A stretch of 64,000 nt of DNA, from contig JAKCPI010005468.1 of assembly GCA_023213315.1 (NCBI GenBank), forward strand, positions 1-64,000. The letters are read 5' to 3'. Below the pieces are notes generated by a model. That model was not told the DNA's origin and made no database searches. It saw only the letters and a program-made list of their open reading frames with translations. This document shows positions 54,020 through 64,000 of this stretch, piece by piece. The stretch comes from Euborellia annulipes. Taxonomy: Eukaryota; Arthropoda; Insecta; Dermaptera; Anisolabididae. The translations under genes were made by a program, and so were the position numbers. Numbering within the stretch: position 1 is the first letter of the stretch; every line of letters begins with the position of its first letter.

Positions 54020-54590
54020 GATATGTTTAAGAAAGGAAAATGTTTTAATGTGTTCAAATAAGGTAAAATAAATAAAAAAGTAATTTTTTTTTAATAACTC
54101 GTATATCCCCCTCTCCCCATTTCTCCCCTTTCTAACCAAGGATGACATACCCTAGTATATAAAATACTTAATAATTAATTTAATATTCAAGTGATCCCGA
54201 GACATCAGAGTATGGAACGTCCCCAGGTAGCCATCGGTATTTTGCATTTAAAAATAATAAATAAAATTTAAAAACTCCTAAATGGCCTCTGTCTCCCCCG
54301 AAAGGGCAAAATTAATAAAAAAAGAAAAAAAAATCCAATTTAATTAATTCAAAATTGAATTTTTTTTTATCATTTTTGGTCTATAAATAAAAATCATATT
54401 ATAATAATTACCTATAATAAAACGCTCCAGAAGGGTGAGTTGGCTAAGGTTGTGTTCGGGGTCATTTGCACTATATAATTATTCACTGTAAGTCATACAC
54501 TGCTGAGAAGAGAGGAGAGCCCCAGCTAGCGCCTGCCTGATCTCTCTTGAACTCGACTGAGAAACAAGTCGTTGTCTCTGAAAAAGAAAA
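54020..54590 (-). promoter_or_regulatory. Promoter-like segment, paralogue 2
   Basis: Homologous to 18520-18900 on the same (minus) strand, with a small extra insert at about 54200-54320. Initiator-like CTCAGTCGAG, CAGGCG 24 bases on, a stretch translating as VQMTPNTTLANSPFWSVLL then stop, 5' splice-like AGGTAATTA, and downstream TAAATATT and CCCC-rich blocks in the same order as the partner. Confidence 0.35.
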
Positions 54591-54866
54591 AAATAAATAA
54601 ATCATCAAAATACTTCAAGTTAAGCAAGAATGAGGGAAATTGAGCCTAGGATGGGTGTCCCGAGAAACAAGACTCTTAACAATAGATTGTATTTTTAGAA
54701 TGGCATATATATATAGGCCTATAAGTAAAACAATGAATATGTACTGTATGTGTTGGTGTGGGTCAAAGTTAATATAAATATTAACATCTATTATGCGGTA
54801 ATATCAAAAGTTTATTTATTTCAAGCAGTCAACATTTAAAATGCAAGTTTGAAACTAGGGTGCTAT

Positions 54867-54984
54867 GGGAAACTAAATATATCTCGACACAAAAAATCTG
54901 GTGTGACAGCACGGTGCACAACTTTCTCTTACCGAAGGGTAAGAGAAAGTTGTGTGCTGTGCGCCAGTCACACCAGATTTTTTT
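54867..54984 (+). mobile_element. Family A hairpin end with flank
   Basis: GGAAACTAAATATATCTCGAC then a hairpin whose arms CTGGTGTGACAGCACGGTGC and GCTGTGCGCCAGTCACACC enclose TTACCGAAGGGTAA. The rest of the element is absent. Confidence 0.8.
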
Positions 54985-55232
54985 GCTTGATATCAAATGA
55001 CATTTAGTCAAGGAAAAACGCCATTGACCGAAAAATTTAAAATATAATATGCAGCCCCTATGATTTATAAATTTTAAATTTTTTTCATTTATCAATGTTA
55101 AAATTTTTATATCATACAAAAGTATATTATTTGAAAAAATTTGATTTTTGCACAAAGCCTCAAAAAATACGAAACTTATTTTTCAAAAAATCATTAAAAA
55201 AATTACTCCATTTCAAGTTATTATTATTATTA

Positions 55233-55484
55233 TTTTTTTTTAACATTCAACACTTTTTCTCATTCACACTCACATTCACACAGTTTTTTCGGCAACTTAG
55301 GCCATATAAGACTTGATGATAACCGTTATTTCATGAAGATATCTATTGGGGGTCCAGGCATTTCTATTTAAGCCATTTGGTATCCAAATGGCTTAAATAA
55401 AATCATCGGACTGCCTGGTGTCCGAACCCGCAACGTTTGGTATAGGAGGATAGCACGCTAACCTATACACCAAGCCCCGAGGGC
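55233..55484 (-). mobile_element. SINE-1 copy (tRNA-derived)
   Basis: Minus strand. CA-rich tail at the left (CACACTCACATTCACACAG), CATCGGACTGCCTGG, box B GTCCGAACCCGCAAC, head ending AAGCCCCGAGGGC. Confidence 0.84.
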
Positions 55485-55530
55485 CATTTCAATTTATGTG
55501 GAGTATCTCTCACAACTAATAATAATAATT

Positions 55531-55845
55531 AACTAAATTAATTGTGGAAGTTTACTCCTTATCGGAATAGCACGTTCTTTATGCAAAATTTTAATAAAAA
55601 ATAATAAATATTTTTTTATTTTCAGGATTTTTATTAATTTGATGACTGATGTGCACAATACTACCAGTTTCGGTAGTAATAATATCAAACGTTTAATTTA
55701 CCAGTTTCGGTGGTATTGTGCACATCAGTCATCAAATTAATAAAAATCCTGAAAATAAAAAATATTTATTACTTTTTTTTTAATAAAATTTTGCAGGAAG
55801 AACCTGCTATTCCGATAAGGAGTAAACTTCCACAATTAATTTAGT
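55531..55845. mobile_element. Large foldback element
   Basis: Arms 55531-55668 and 55709-55845 pair over about 135 bp (outer AACTAAATTAATTGTGG, inner GACTGATGTGCACAATAC). The centre has a direct repeat of ACCAGTTTCGGT. The CTGATG and CCGAAAC elements hint at the hammerhead class (minus-strand CTGATGTGCACAATACCACC then GAAAC), but the core is not intact. Confidence 0.75.
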
Positions 55846-56851
55846 CTTATTCTCTTACAAATTCCAAACTAATAATAATTTTTATTAAATAAATAAATAA
55901 TTTTGGAAATAGCCAATTATTTTTAGCAAATATATTATATGTAATAGGCTACAATATAATTGAAAAGTATTACACATTTTGAATTCTTTATAAAAATTTT
56001 CTGTAGTTTTGTATAATTTTTGTATTTTTTTCTTTATTTGAAGGGAGATTGGGATTGTAAATTAAAAAAAATTCTAGCTCCTTCCAAAACCAAATCACAA
56101 GACCTTGGCAGAACCAAACATGAACTAATTCTCCAGCTGGGGATAGAAAAGCATTGTTTTTTTTCTGATTAATTTCTTAAGACTAATTAGGTCTTTCCCA
56201 ATTAAAATTTGCCTACTTTTTCATTTAATAAAAATGATTATGTAATAGTTCCGGGACATTCTAATTGATCAAAGGATCAAAAAAATTGGAAATTGTATTT
56301 ATTTATATACTAAATAATAATTAACATAAATAGAGAGAAGCTTGGAATTATATGAAAATGATAAGAAGGTAGTTAATGGTAATTGAGGAGGGGAGGGGGG
56401 GATTATATTCCACTGTGCCCCAATTCGATATAACTAATGATGACAAAGGAGGAGGGTTCTTTCTATAGATTATCTTCCATTCGTCATTCTTACGATGGAG
56501 TCAGCATTTAACTAATGTGTTTATAAATGAATTAAGGTAAAATTTCATTTGGGGCACGAGGCTGTCATCCGACACCCGAAACGATGATTTTGTCATTAAT
56601 AATTTAGTATTTTTTTTTTTTTTTTTTTTTGTTCTAAATTTATATTTATTTATTCATTCTCTCTTATTATATGATTTATCAAACTTGTTGTTGATAACTG
56701 CAATTTTTCATTTCTTAAATAAATATTTAAATTTTCTTGGTTTATTAAGCGAGATAAATCAATAATAATTAAGAAATTATCCTATTAAACATGAAGTGAT
56801 TCAATAGTGGCTGAGTTTAATATTTTACTCCGATTATATATGGACTAGGCT
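55846..56851. other. AT-rich stretch
   Basis: AT-rich. Around 56555-56600 a CCCGAAACGATG motif resembles the hammerhead-class repeats, but no core is present. A T run lies at 56609-56630. No gene seen. Confidence 0.4.
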
Positions 56852-57015
56852 CAAGGGCAGGATCCAGAGGTGTTTCTGGGGCGGGGGGTAATCTGGTGTG
56901 ACTGGTCACACAGCACACAATTTTTTCTTAATTTCAGTAATTTAAAGACGCATTTTATACTTGTTTGTCAGAATATAAATACAAATCAAATTTTTAAGTA
57001 TTAATTTTTAAAACA
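56852..57015 (+). mobile_element. hAT-like MITE, family B copy 4, right end missing
   Basis: Starts CAAGGGCAGGATCCAGAGG, then CTGGTGTGACTGGTCAC hairpin arm and the family-B body to TATTAATTTTTAAAACAC, where similarity ends. Confidence 0.75.
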
Positions 57016-57550
57016 CAGATTGAAAAACAGTTTTAGAGTAATGTAATAATCAGTGGTAGCTCGTTATTAATATTTTGGATATTACAGTAATCATAACATT
57101 TTGTTTTCCGTTTTCTTTATTTCTCTGAAATTAATATTTAAAAACAATATGTAGTTAATTTAGTTTATGATTATTCAATTAATAAAAAAAATATTCGTCA
57201 ATTTTAAAAATTATTAAATTAAAAATAAATCACCAGAATATCACTAAAATTTACAACGTCGCCATGTTGTTTATTTTTTTAAGCCATAGTCTTAACTCGG
57301 GCGGTGCAATTAAGCATAAATGCGTTAAGGTGCCGAATAAAGAGATAAAAAATCATTCAGAATCAATTTTTGACTTTATTTTTTTTGAAATTAATTTTAA
57401 TAAATAGCATCATTATATTTATACCAAATTATTTATGGGGACTTGTATTTAGATGGGAAGAATTAAAAAATTACGTTTATATTATGATTCAAAGTATACT
57501 AGCCTACTTATTTTATATGAATAATTCGTTAATTCAAGTGAATTTCCCGA
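57016..57550. other. AT-rich stretch
   Basis: No gene. A SINE-2-like scrap may lie at 57285-57345 (GCCATAGTCTTAACTCG, GGTGCCGAATAAAGAG). Confidence 0.35.
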
Positions 57551-57554
57551 TATA

Positions 57555-57840
57555 TACTGAGTCAGTTGGATACAAGAGAGAGTGAGAGAGAGGGGAACGT
57601 GGGGGCGGAGATAACAAGCCGTGAGTCGTGTCAGTCAAATTCGAGCATTACTTGCCAGAGCGCAAGGATTAATCTAACAAGCTGCCAGAAGGAACAGCCA
57701 CTGCTGGTTATGCAGCTTCCCTTCTCTCTCTCCTTTGCTTCTCTTGTTCCTCATGTTCTTGCTTACTTAATTATTTACTTAGTAAGTTCCTTACGCCTTA
57801 CAAGACTCAGCTCAGATGTAACTTTAAGGCCCTTATAAAC
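57555..57840 (+). promoter_or_regulatory. Candidate promoter region with initiator and GAGA tract
   Basis: GAGTCAGTTGG at about 57559 has the arthropod TCAGT initiator form. It is followed by a GA tract (57574-57591) and a GC-richer, repeat-free region (GGGGCGGAGATAACAAGCCG, GCAAGGATTAATC). A 90-codon open frame within it has no recognisable domain, so coding is not claimed. Confidence 0.28.
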
Positions 57841-58429
57841 AAACAAACATTTATCCCCCTCGTTATTCGAGAAATCATTCAAAACAGAGATTTTGAAATA
57901 TGTATTTTTTCGAAATAAAGATGAATGCAGCAATTGACCATTTATAAAATCTTTTTTTATGTATTTAAAAGATAATTTGGATACATTTTTTTTTATTGCC
58001 AGGAAAATGGAACGAGTAGAATTAAGATAAATTCTATAAAGCTATGAAATTTATTTTGATAGTATTTTTGTGTAGTAATGATGTATTAAATGAGTTTATT
58101 TTTTTGGTGCTAACTCTTTCTTTCTGCCAAGAGAAAGCAAAACCAATAATATTCATTTGTGTTAATAAATAATAATTATTATTATATGATCGGCATATAT
58201 ATATATAATTTGTTATTGAATAATATTCATTATAATTTTTATGCAAATGATTTGGTTTTTTTTTCGTTTATGCATGAATTATCAATTTTGTTTTAATGAG
58301 ATAAGCTTATATAAAAAACTAAATACCTGGGCTTGGAGTTGGAAAATAAAGGAGATGCTTGGAGAAATGTAATGGTTGAAATATAAAATCATTTGAAGTG
58401 TGCATATCGTGGTTAGAAGCCTTGTTTGA

Positions 58430-58565
58430 GGAGAGAGGGAAGTTTTCATGTAACATTTTGAAAGACAGACGCTTACTGAGGCGGCGACGGCGCCGTCACT
58501 ACCGTCGGCTCCGATTGTCGCCTTAACCGAGCTCAAGCGAAGAAAGCCGAATGTTTCCGAAGTGT
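58430..58565. promoter_or_regulatory. CpG-rich island
   Basis: GAGGCGGCGACGGCGCCGTC and CGTCGGCTCCGATTGTCGCC stand out from AT-rich DNA. An 84-codon minus-strand frame covers it (MSSVKATIGADGSDG at its start). It could be a short coding exon end or only composition. Confidence 0.25.
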
Positions 58566-59150
58566 GTGTGTATATGTGAATGAGTTTGATTGTTGTAAAT
58601 ATTCTTTAAATATTCTCAATAATGGACTTTGTAATAAACTTTAATGAATAAATTTCACTAATGAAAAAAAGCAGAAAATGTTAGTATGATTTTAATTAAT
58701 AATAATTCATTGATTCATTTTTAAAATATTTTAAATATAAAAATATTTAAATAAAATAGTCTAGTAAAAGTACCATATGAATATATTGTTTGTTTGTTTT
58801 TTTTTTTGACAAATTCGCTTTATCTCTCAACCTGGTGGACGCTAGTGAGCCAAATAAATATAGGGAGCAAAAAGTGAGAAAAATTTACCAGATAAAGGGT
58901 TGTAGAACGGACAGAAATTAAAAAATATAAGTATGTAATAGAGAAGTGTACCAGGTAAAAGTTTTAAATAGTGTAATAAATAAAAAAATGATTTATATTA
59001 TTTAAAATTTATTCATTAGAAGTGGAGGGGGGGGGGCGTGAATCGTTAATAAACCGAAACAATTTTCTGTCTAACCCCCTGTTCTTACAAAATCCGTATT
59101 TAAATCAAGAAAACAAAATTCAATTGTTATTCAAAATGAAAAAAAAATCT
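58566..59150. other. AT-rich stretch
   Basis: No gene or recognised element. Confidence 0.4.
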
Positions 59151-59160
59151 CGTATGACTG

Positions 59161-59376
59161 TAGAGGCGTCACACACACAGACGTAATTCCAAAAGAATAT
59201 TTGAGAAAGTTTTGGGGAAGTCATTTCGGATTTATTTAAATTTTATATTATAAACTGTAAAAATTAATTAAATTAAACACCTTTTGGCCAAATTTGAGAG
59301 ACATATTTGTATGAAAATTTTAAGAAATTTTAAGTTTGCCCCCCCCCTCCAAGAAAAAGTTGAAATGACGCCACTG
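59161..59376. mobile_element. hAT-like MITE, family E copy 2
   Basis: Left end TAGAGGCGTCAC (altered CAGTGGCGTCA), right end in reverse CAGTGGCGTCATTTCAAC. Flanks TATGACTG (59153-59160) and TGTGACTG (59377-59384) differ by one base. Shares AAATTTGAGAGACATATTTG and the C-run block with 23.0-23.5 kb. Confidence 0.78.
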
Positions 59377-59619
59377 TGTGACTGGTCGCACAACACACCA
59401 CAAGAAAGAAAAAATATTTTCATAAAATTTTTTTTTGAAGATCATACATTCTGAATTAAAAATAAATTGGGGTTCATAAATTATCGAATCTATTTAGTAT
59501 ACCTTTCAAAAATTAGTCATTTCTCTAATGAAACTGAATTATTTAAAAAAAAAGTAAAAGTATTCAAACCAAATCAACATACATTTTTTAGAAGGGTGGG
59601 GGTGCAAGTTAATTATAAC

Positions 59620-60430
59620 ATCTGCGTTTTGGTTTGAATGTTGAGTTGATTCAGATGGAAATAAAAAGCAAACAGGGTGGTTGGTTGGGTATCTTTTGCA
59701 AGAAAAAGAAGAGCAAGGCAAGCAAGTCGGTCGGGTGGGTCGGGTGTATGAGAAGCCGGGTGTGCATGTATGCGTGTATGCGTGTTTGCGTGTATGTGTG
59801 TGTGTGCATGCGAGTGTGAGCGCGAATGAATTAGCCGGCGGGTCGGAAGGAGCCTCGGTCGGCCGTTGCTTCAGCCTTTCTGGGCCGTGGGTTTCACTCT
59901 ATAGAGGATTCAGTTGAAAACTCGAGAAATTCATTAATCACCCTGCTAGCGCTAAGAGAGGGACTCGGCCGTCACACGGAAATCTTCCCCGAAAATAAAA
60001 TAAGAGAGAGAAAAAGCCCAGTGTACTACTACTACCAGCCTCTACCTCCCTCTTTCTCTACTGCTGCCACCGAGAAAGAGACAAATGATTTTCACAATAA
60101 TCAAAAAGCATCAGCAAACTCGACGCGCACAAAAATAACCTCTCGTGTTTGGAGGTGCAGCTCAAAAGCCCACCCCGAAAAGGGTTGCCCAAGTAGGTCA
60201 CTCGTATTGTTCTGTTCCTCTGCCAAAAATCAGAAAAGAAAGCCAATTCATTATTGCAAGGTCTCCTTTCTCTGTGATGACGGTGACGTGTACAAACACT
60301 ACGTGCCTATGAATTTTCTCCAACTCTCCCGACAGTTTGTTGTACTTTGTAGTTGCTCCTCATTTTTTTCTCTCTCTCTGAATTTGATCAGTAAAAAGCA
60401 TCTTGAATATTTCCCTCCAAGTTAGACATA
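59620..60430. promoter_or_regulatory. GC-richer unique region
   Basis: Repeat-free, with TG/GC-rich runs (59700-59830), TTAGCCGGCGGGTCGG, an initiator-like GATTCAGTTG at about 59908, ATTCATTAATCACCC and GCTAGCGC. A 134-codon plus-strand frame at 60021-60425 starts MYYYYQPLPPSFSTAATE and shows no known domain. It might be a real short exon but nothing supports that beyond its length. Confidence 0.3.
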
Positions 60431-60499
60431 GAAGAGAGAGAGAATCATAAATCTTTCTCCGTCAACAAAATCCGGTTGTTATTCGAATTAAATACTCCC

Positions 60500-60575
60500 T
60501 TTACTTTTTTTTTTTTTTTTTTTGTTTTTTATAATATTATATTTTATTAAAAAAAAAAAAAAAAAAAAAAAAATA
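60500..60575. repeat. Long T and A runs
   Basis: A T run (about 60505-60523) followed shortly by an A run (about 60550-60573). They could pair as a weak hairpin. Confidence 0.6.
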
Positions 60576-60859
60576 GACGCTTCATCTTATATTTTTTTTT
60601 TCATCTTTCGAATTTTAATTTATTTTTATTTCCAGTGGAATACACATTAAAGAAAATGCAAATTTAAAAGATAAGCGTATATAGAGAGCTTGATAAGTCG
60701 GATTAAGAATGCTTTTAAGTTTGTAAATTGGAATAGAGTAGTCTTGCTAATCCGGCCTAAACGGGACTGGCCTTATGCCGGATTTTGAAAATACCGGATT
60801 ACCTGTTTATCCGTTAACTTTTACAAACAACTGAATGGCAATGCATTGGCTACACTGTA

Positions 60860-61402
60860 AAAAAAAATCTGGTGTAACTGGTCGCACAGTACACAACTTT
60901 CTCTTACCTACGGTTATCGAAAGTTGTGTTCTGTGCTTTTGACACCAGATTTTTTTGTGTCGAGATATATAATATATTTAGTTTCCGACAGTATAGTACA
61001 TTTGAATCCAATAAGTAAATTTATAATACATTTTAAGAGCATCTAAAAAATAATTGATTTTTGAATTTTAAAACCGGGGGGGGGGGGGGGAATCAAAATT
61101 ATTGGAGCGAATTTTGAGAAAATCAAAAAAGGGGGGGGGAAAAAAGTGGAAAAACTAGGCCTACATCATTAAAGTACTAGTACGCTTTGGAATATAAAAT
61201 TTCAACCACCTAGCTCAATTCCTTCATGCTTTAAATTGGATATAGACACACAGACAGACCATGTCGTAAAAATCACTTTTTTGGATTCAGGGACCTCAAA
61301 ATGTGAAGATCCATCAAAATCTCGACATCGAATTTTTGACATGATTTCAATACTTTCTCACTCGATATATATATTACTATATATACATAGGTAAGAGAAA
61401 GT
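60860..61402 (-). mobile_element. Family A element, left arm of the composite
   Basis: Hairpin CTGGTGTAACTGGTCGC at the left and GGTAAGAGAAAGT at the right. The body is shortened around 61020-61190, with G runs inserted at 61078-61090 and 61131-61139. Confidence 0.8.
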
Positions 61403-61768
61403 AAAAACATACTAAATTTACTAAGTCTTAGTAAAAACCATTTACAAATGCATTTACAAATTTACGAAAGCGGTTTAAAAATTAGAATGAAAATGTGTTG
61501 TAATTTTAGAGAGACATTTGAAAATTAGAGTGCAATTGTATGCTAATTTTAGAATTCCCAAAATGCTTTCGAAAAAATACAATTTTTAACGAAAATTTCT
61601 AAACACTATGTAAAATTACAATACATACTTTATTTTTTCGAAGAAAATTGTCATTTTAAATGGAAATATTTGAACGCATAAAATTGTAAATTTATTAGAT
61701 AAACGCATCATTTACAAGGGAAATTTGTAAATTTTTTAATCCAAAACACACTAAAATTAAGATTTTTT

Positions 61769-62450
61769 ACTTTCTCTTACCTATGTATATATGTAATATA
61801 TATATAGAAAGTATTGGATTCATGTCAAAAATTCGATGTCGAGATTTTGATGGATATACACGTTTTGAGGTCCCCTGAATCCAAAAAAGTGGTTTTCGCG
61901 ACATGGTCTGTCTGTCTGTGTGTGTGTGTGTGTGTGTGGGTGTCTGTGAACAAAATATCTCAAGAACGAAAAGAGCTAGGAAGTTGAAATTTTATATTTA
62001 AGTTAGGCACCCCCATGGGACGTGACACGAAGCTTTTGAACAAAATCGACCAAAGAGTACTAGTACTTTACTGATGCACTTTTTCAGTTTTTTTCGATTT
62101 TCTCAAAATTTGCTCCAACGATTTTTTTTAAAATTCAAAAATCAATTATTTTTTAGATTCTCAATGAAATGTATATTCTCATTTTGTCATTGAAATCTTC
62201 TGAAGACCACTTTACTCTTGTTCTTCATAGGAAAGATAGGAATTTCTTCTATGGTTGCTATGGTAACAAAATATAAATATTTTGCCATATTTATAAATTT
62301 TACATCTTGAAAATCGAATGAACCGTACTGTCGGAAACTAAATACATGTCGACACAAAAAATCTGGTGTGACAAGCACAGTTCACAACTTTCGATTACCG
62401 AAGGTAAGAGAAAGTTGTGTGCTGTGCGACCAGTCACACCAGATTTTTTT
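61769..62450 (+). mobile_element. Family A element, right arm of the composite
   Basis: ACTTTCTCTTACCTATG to the hairpin ending CACACCAGATTTTTTT, in the GAACAAAATATCTC subfamily, while the left arm is of the AAGCATGAAGGAATTGAG type. Confidence 0.85.
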
Positions 62451-62561
62451 AACAGTGTATCATTGCTTTTATATCTTCCAAACACAAATTTCTTTTATCA
62501 ACACGCCGTATTAGCCGGAATGCCGGAGTATCGAAGTCCGGATTAGCAAGAGTCTACTGTA

Positions 62562-63319
62562 CAAACTTTTCAGGCCTATTGAAAATTTTTATTCTCTTTT
62601 CAAGATTTTTTTAAATCTTTGAAGAAATGTCAAATTTTGCAATTAAATGTTGTTTCAAATTAAAACTGCTAGTGAAAATAGTGTAATTGCTGCATATTTT
62701 AATACTTTTACTGCATATTATATGGCATATTTAGGGGTTTTTACTGCTTTTCGGCTTTAGTGATGAGAAATTTTTCAAATTCTCTTTAAAACAAATTGGG
62801 CTAAAAAAAAAGTTTTTACCATTTCTATCGTTACAAAATAAATTCTCGTTATAGCCAGTATATCCCCTCCAAATTATCCTATTTCATTTTTTTAAGTTCA
62901 GTTATTTAAAGTGACACGCGTATTTTTGGGGTGAAAAAAAAGAAAAATAGTTATTTACAACAATTTGGAACATTCCCATAATGCTTTGTAATTTTTTTTC
63001 TTCTAAACACTGAGCTGCTTTGTTCCCCTCATAAATAGGGTCTTTGGAAATTTCTGGTTTCTTTCGGACCCTTTGGTCGATTATTTAGGCTGATTTTATG
63101 CCTTTCAAACCTGAATTAATTCATCTTCTTACTATTTTAAATAAAAAAAATTTGTTATTTAATTGTTTTTTATAACAAAAATCTAAAAAAAAAATGATAA
63201 AAGTAATATCTCTCTATGATCCATTTATAACAAATCATATCCAATTGATTTAAATAAATATTCACTGGACTGCCTGTGATCCGAAACTGCAGCCGTTGGA
63301 AATAGTTTTTTACTTTTTT
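62562..63319. other. AT-rich stretch
   Basis: No gene. A SINE-1-like minus-strand scrap (GGACTGCCTGTGATCCGAAAC) lies at about 63267-63290. Confidence 0.4.
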
Positions 63320-64000
63320 ACTTTCTCTTACCTATGTATATATGTAATATATATATATATATATATATATAGAGGAGAGAGAGAGAGAAAGTATTGGATT
63401 CATGTCAAAAATTCGATGTCGAGATTTTGATGGATCTTCACGTTTTGAGGTCCCCTGAATCCAAAAAAGTGGTTTTCGCGACATGGTCTGTCTGTGTGTG
63501 GGTGGGTGGGTGGGTGTGTGTGTGTGTGTTCAATTTTAAGCATGAAGGAATTGAGCTACGAGGTTGAAATTTTATATTTAAGTTAAACATCTCCCGGGAC
63601 CGGAAAAATAAGCTTTTAATCAAAATCGGCCAAAGAGTACTAGTACTTTACTGATGTACTTTTTCAGTTTTTTTTCGATTTTCTCAAAATTTGCTCCGAT
63701 TCTTTTTAAAATTCAAAAATCAATTATTTTTTAGATGCTCTTTAAAATGTATATTCTCATTTTGCAATTGAAATCTTCTGAAGACCACTTTACTCCTGTA
63801 TTTCATAGGGAAGATAGGAAAAATGGTTGCCATGGTAACAAAATATAAATTTTTTTTTTTTTAATATTTTCCCACACTTATAAATTTGACATCTGAATTC
63901 AAATGTTCCGTATTGTCGGGAACTAAATATTTGTCGACACAAAAAATCTGGTGTGACAAGCACAGAACACAACTTTCGATTACCGAAGGTAAGAGAAAGT
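63320..64000 (+). mobile_element. Family A element, cut by the window end
   Basis: ACTTTCTCTTACCTATG start, an expanded (TA)n at 63350-63370, and a TG/GGGTG tract at 63493-63530. The hairpin first arm and loop are visible, and the second arm lies beyond the window. Confidence 0.88.

Larger units (their letters stand above)
60853..62457. mobile_element. Composite of two inverted family-A copies, TA-flanked
   Basis: Two family-A copies in opposite orientation, hairpin ends outward. Outside each hairpin the same extra bases occur (CACTGTAAAAAAA and, inverted, CACTGTTAAAAAAA), then TA on both sides (60851-60852, 62458-62459). The 360-bp AT centre (61403-61768) is unlike family A. The unit seems to have moved as one piece into the pogo-like element. 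Confidence 0.7.
60736..62559. mobile_element. Pogo/Tigger-like element, outer shell of a nested set
   Basis: Ends GAGTAGTCTTGCTAATCCGG and (reverse complement) CAGTAGACTCTTGCTAATCC are flanked by TA (60734-60735, 62560-62561). Its inner sides hold TTATGCCGGATTTTG and GGAATGCCGGAG. The middle is filled by a second TA-flanked unit (60853-62457). Confidence 0.8.

Noticed and set aside
56555..56600. Hammerhead motif
   Set aside because: CCCGAAACGATG is present but the core region reads CTGTCAT, so no hammerhead can be drawn.
60021..60425. 134-codon open frame as a gene
   Set aside because: No recognisable domain, low-complexity start and no convincing splice or promoter evidence. Kept only as part of a regulatory-looking island.

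Overview
The window is strongly AT-rich eukaryotic (animal) nuclear DNA with no intact protein-coding gene that I can support. It is packed with transposable elements, tRNA-derived SINEs, long homopolymer runs and microsatellites. Arthropod origin is my best guess, possibly a crustacean. The reasons are a mariner-type transposase relic of a kind common in arthropods, Penelope-like hammerhead motifs, and several TCAGT-type initiator contexts. The species cannot be fixed from this sequence alone.

One interspersed family, here called A, dominates. It is about 0.65-0.75 kb long. One end is ACTTTCTCTTACC and the other is a long imperfect hairpin opening with CTGGTGTGAC. A CA/TG microsatellite lies in the body. 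More than twenty full or partial copies occur on both strands, at about 3.1, 5.4, 17.5, 24.4, 33.3, 38.5, 40.7, 47.0, 47.6, 51.9, 60.9, 61.8 and 63.3 kb and elsewhere. Several hAT-like non-autonomous families (8-bp target duplications visible) lie at 0.45, 6.3, 16.1, 19.3, 23.0, 40.3, 51.4, 56.9 and 59.2 kb. There are also pogo/Tigger-like TA-flanked elements (45.5 kb, 60.7-62.6 kb), a Harbinger-like MITE (26.5 kb), and one internally deleted mariner (40.7-42.3 kb) that itself carries a nested family-A copy. Two tRNA-derived SINE families are scattered throughout.

The most distinctive signal is a set of hammerhead-ribozyme-like motifs (CTGATGA core, short stem II, GAA, self-complementary or short stem III, then stem I). 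They lie at about 5.2, 10.4, 42.6, 42.8, 44.6, 53.1 and 53.7 kb. Most sit in large palindromes with the motif in each arm on opposite strands (minus in the left arm, plus in the right). This arrangement points to non-autonomous Penelope-like or retrozyme-like elements.

Between the repeats are GC- and CpG-richer single-copy-looking islands: about 1.3, 8.0, 14.1-15.0, 22.6, 30.1, 35.3-37.1, 39.8, 46.2, 52.5, 57.6, 58.5 and 59.7-60.4 kb. They carry GAGA tracts, YY1/Pho-type GCCAT motifs, an E2F palindrome, a CRE palindrome, homeodomain-type ATTA clusters, possible initiators and a few good splice signals. I read the window as a large intergenic or intronic regulatory landscape, possibly around a developmental gene. 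That reading is inference. Two diverged copies of one promoter-like segment (18.5-18.9 and 54.0-54.6 kb, minus strand) suggest an old duplication of a promoter plus first exon, or an unrecognised old repeat.
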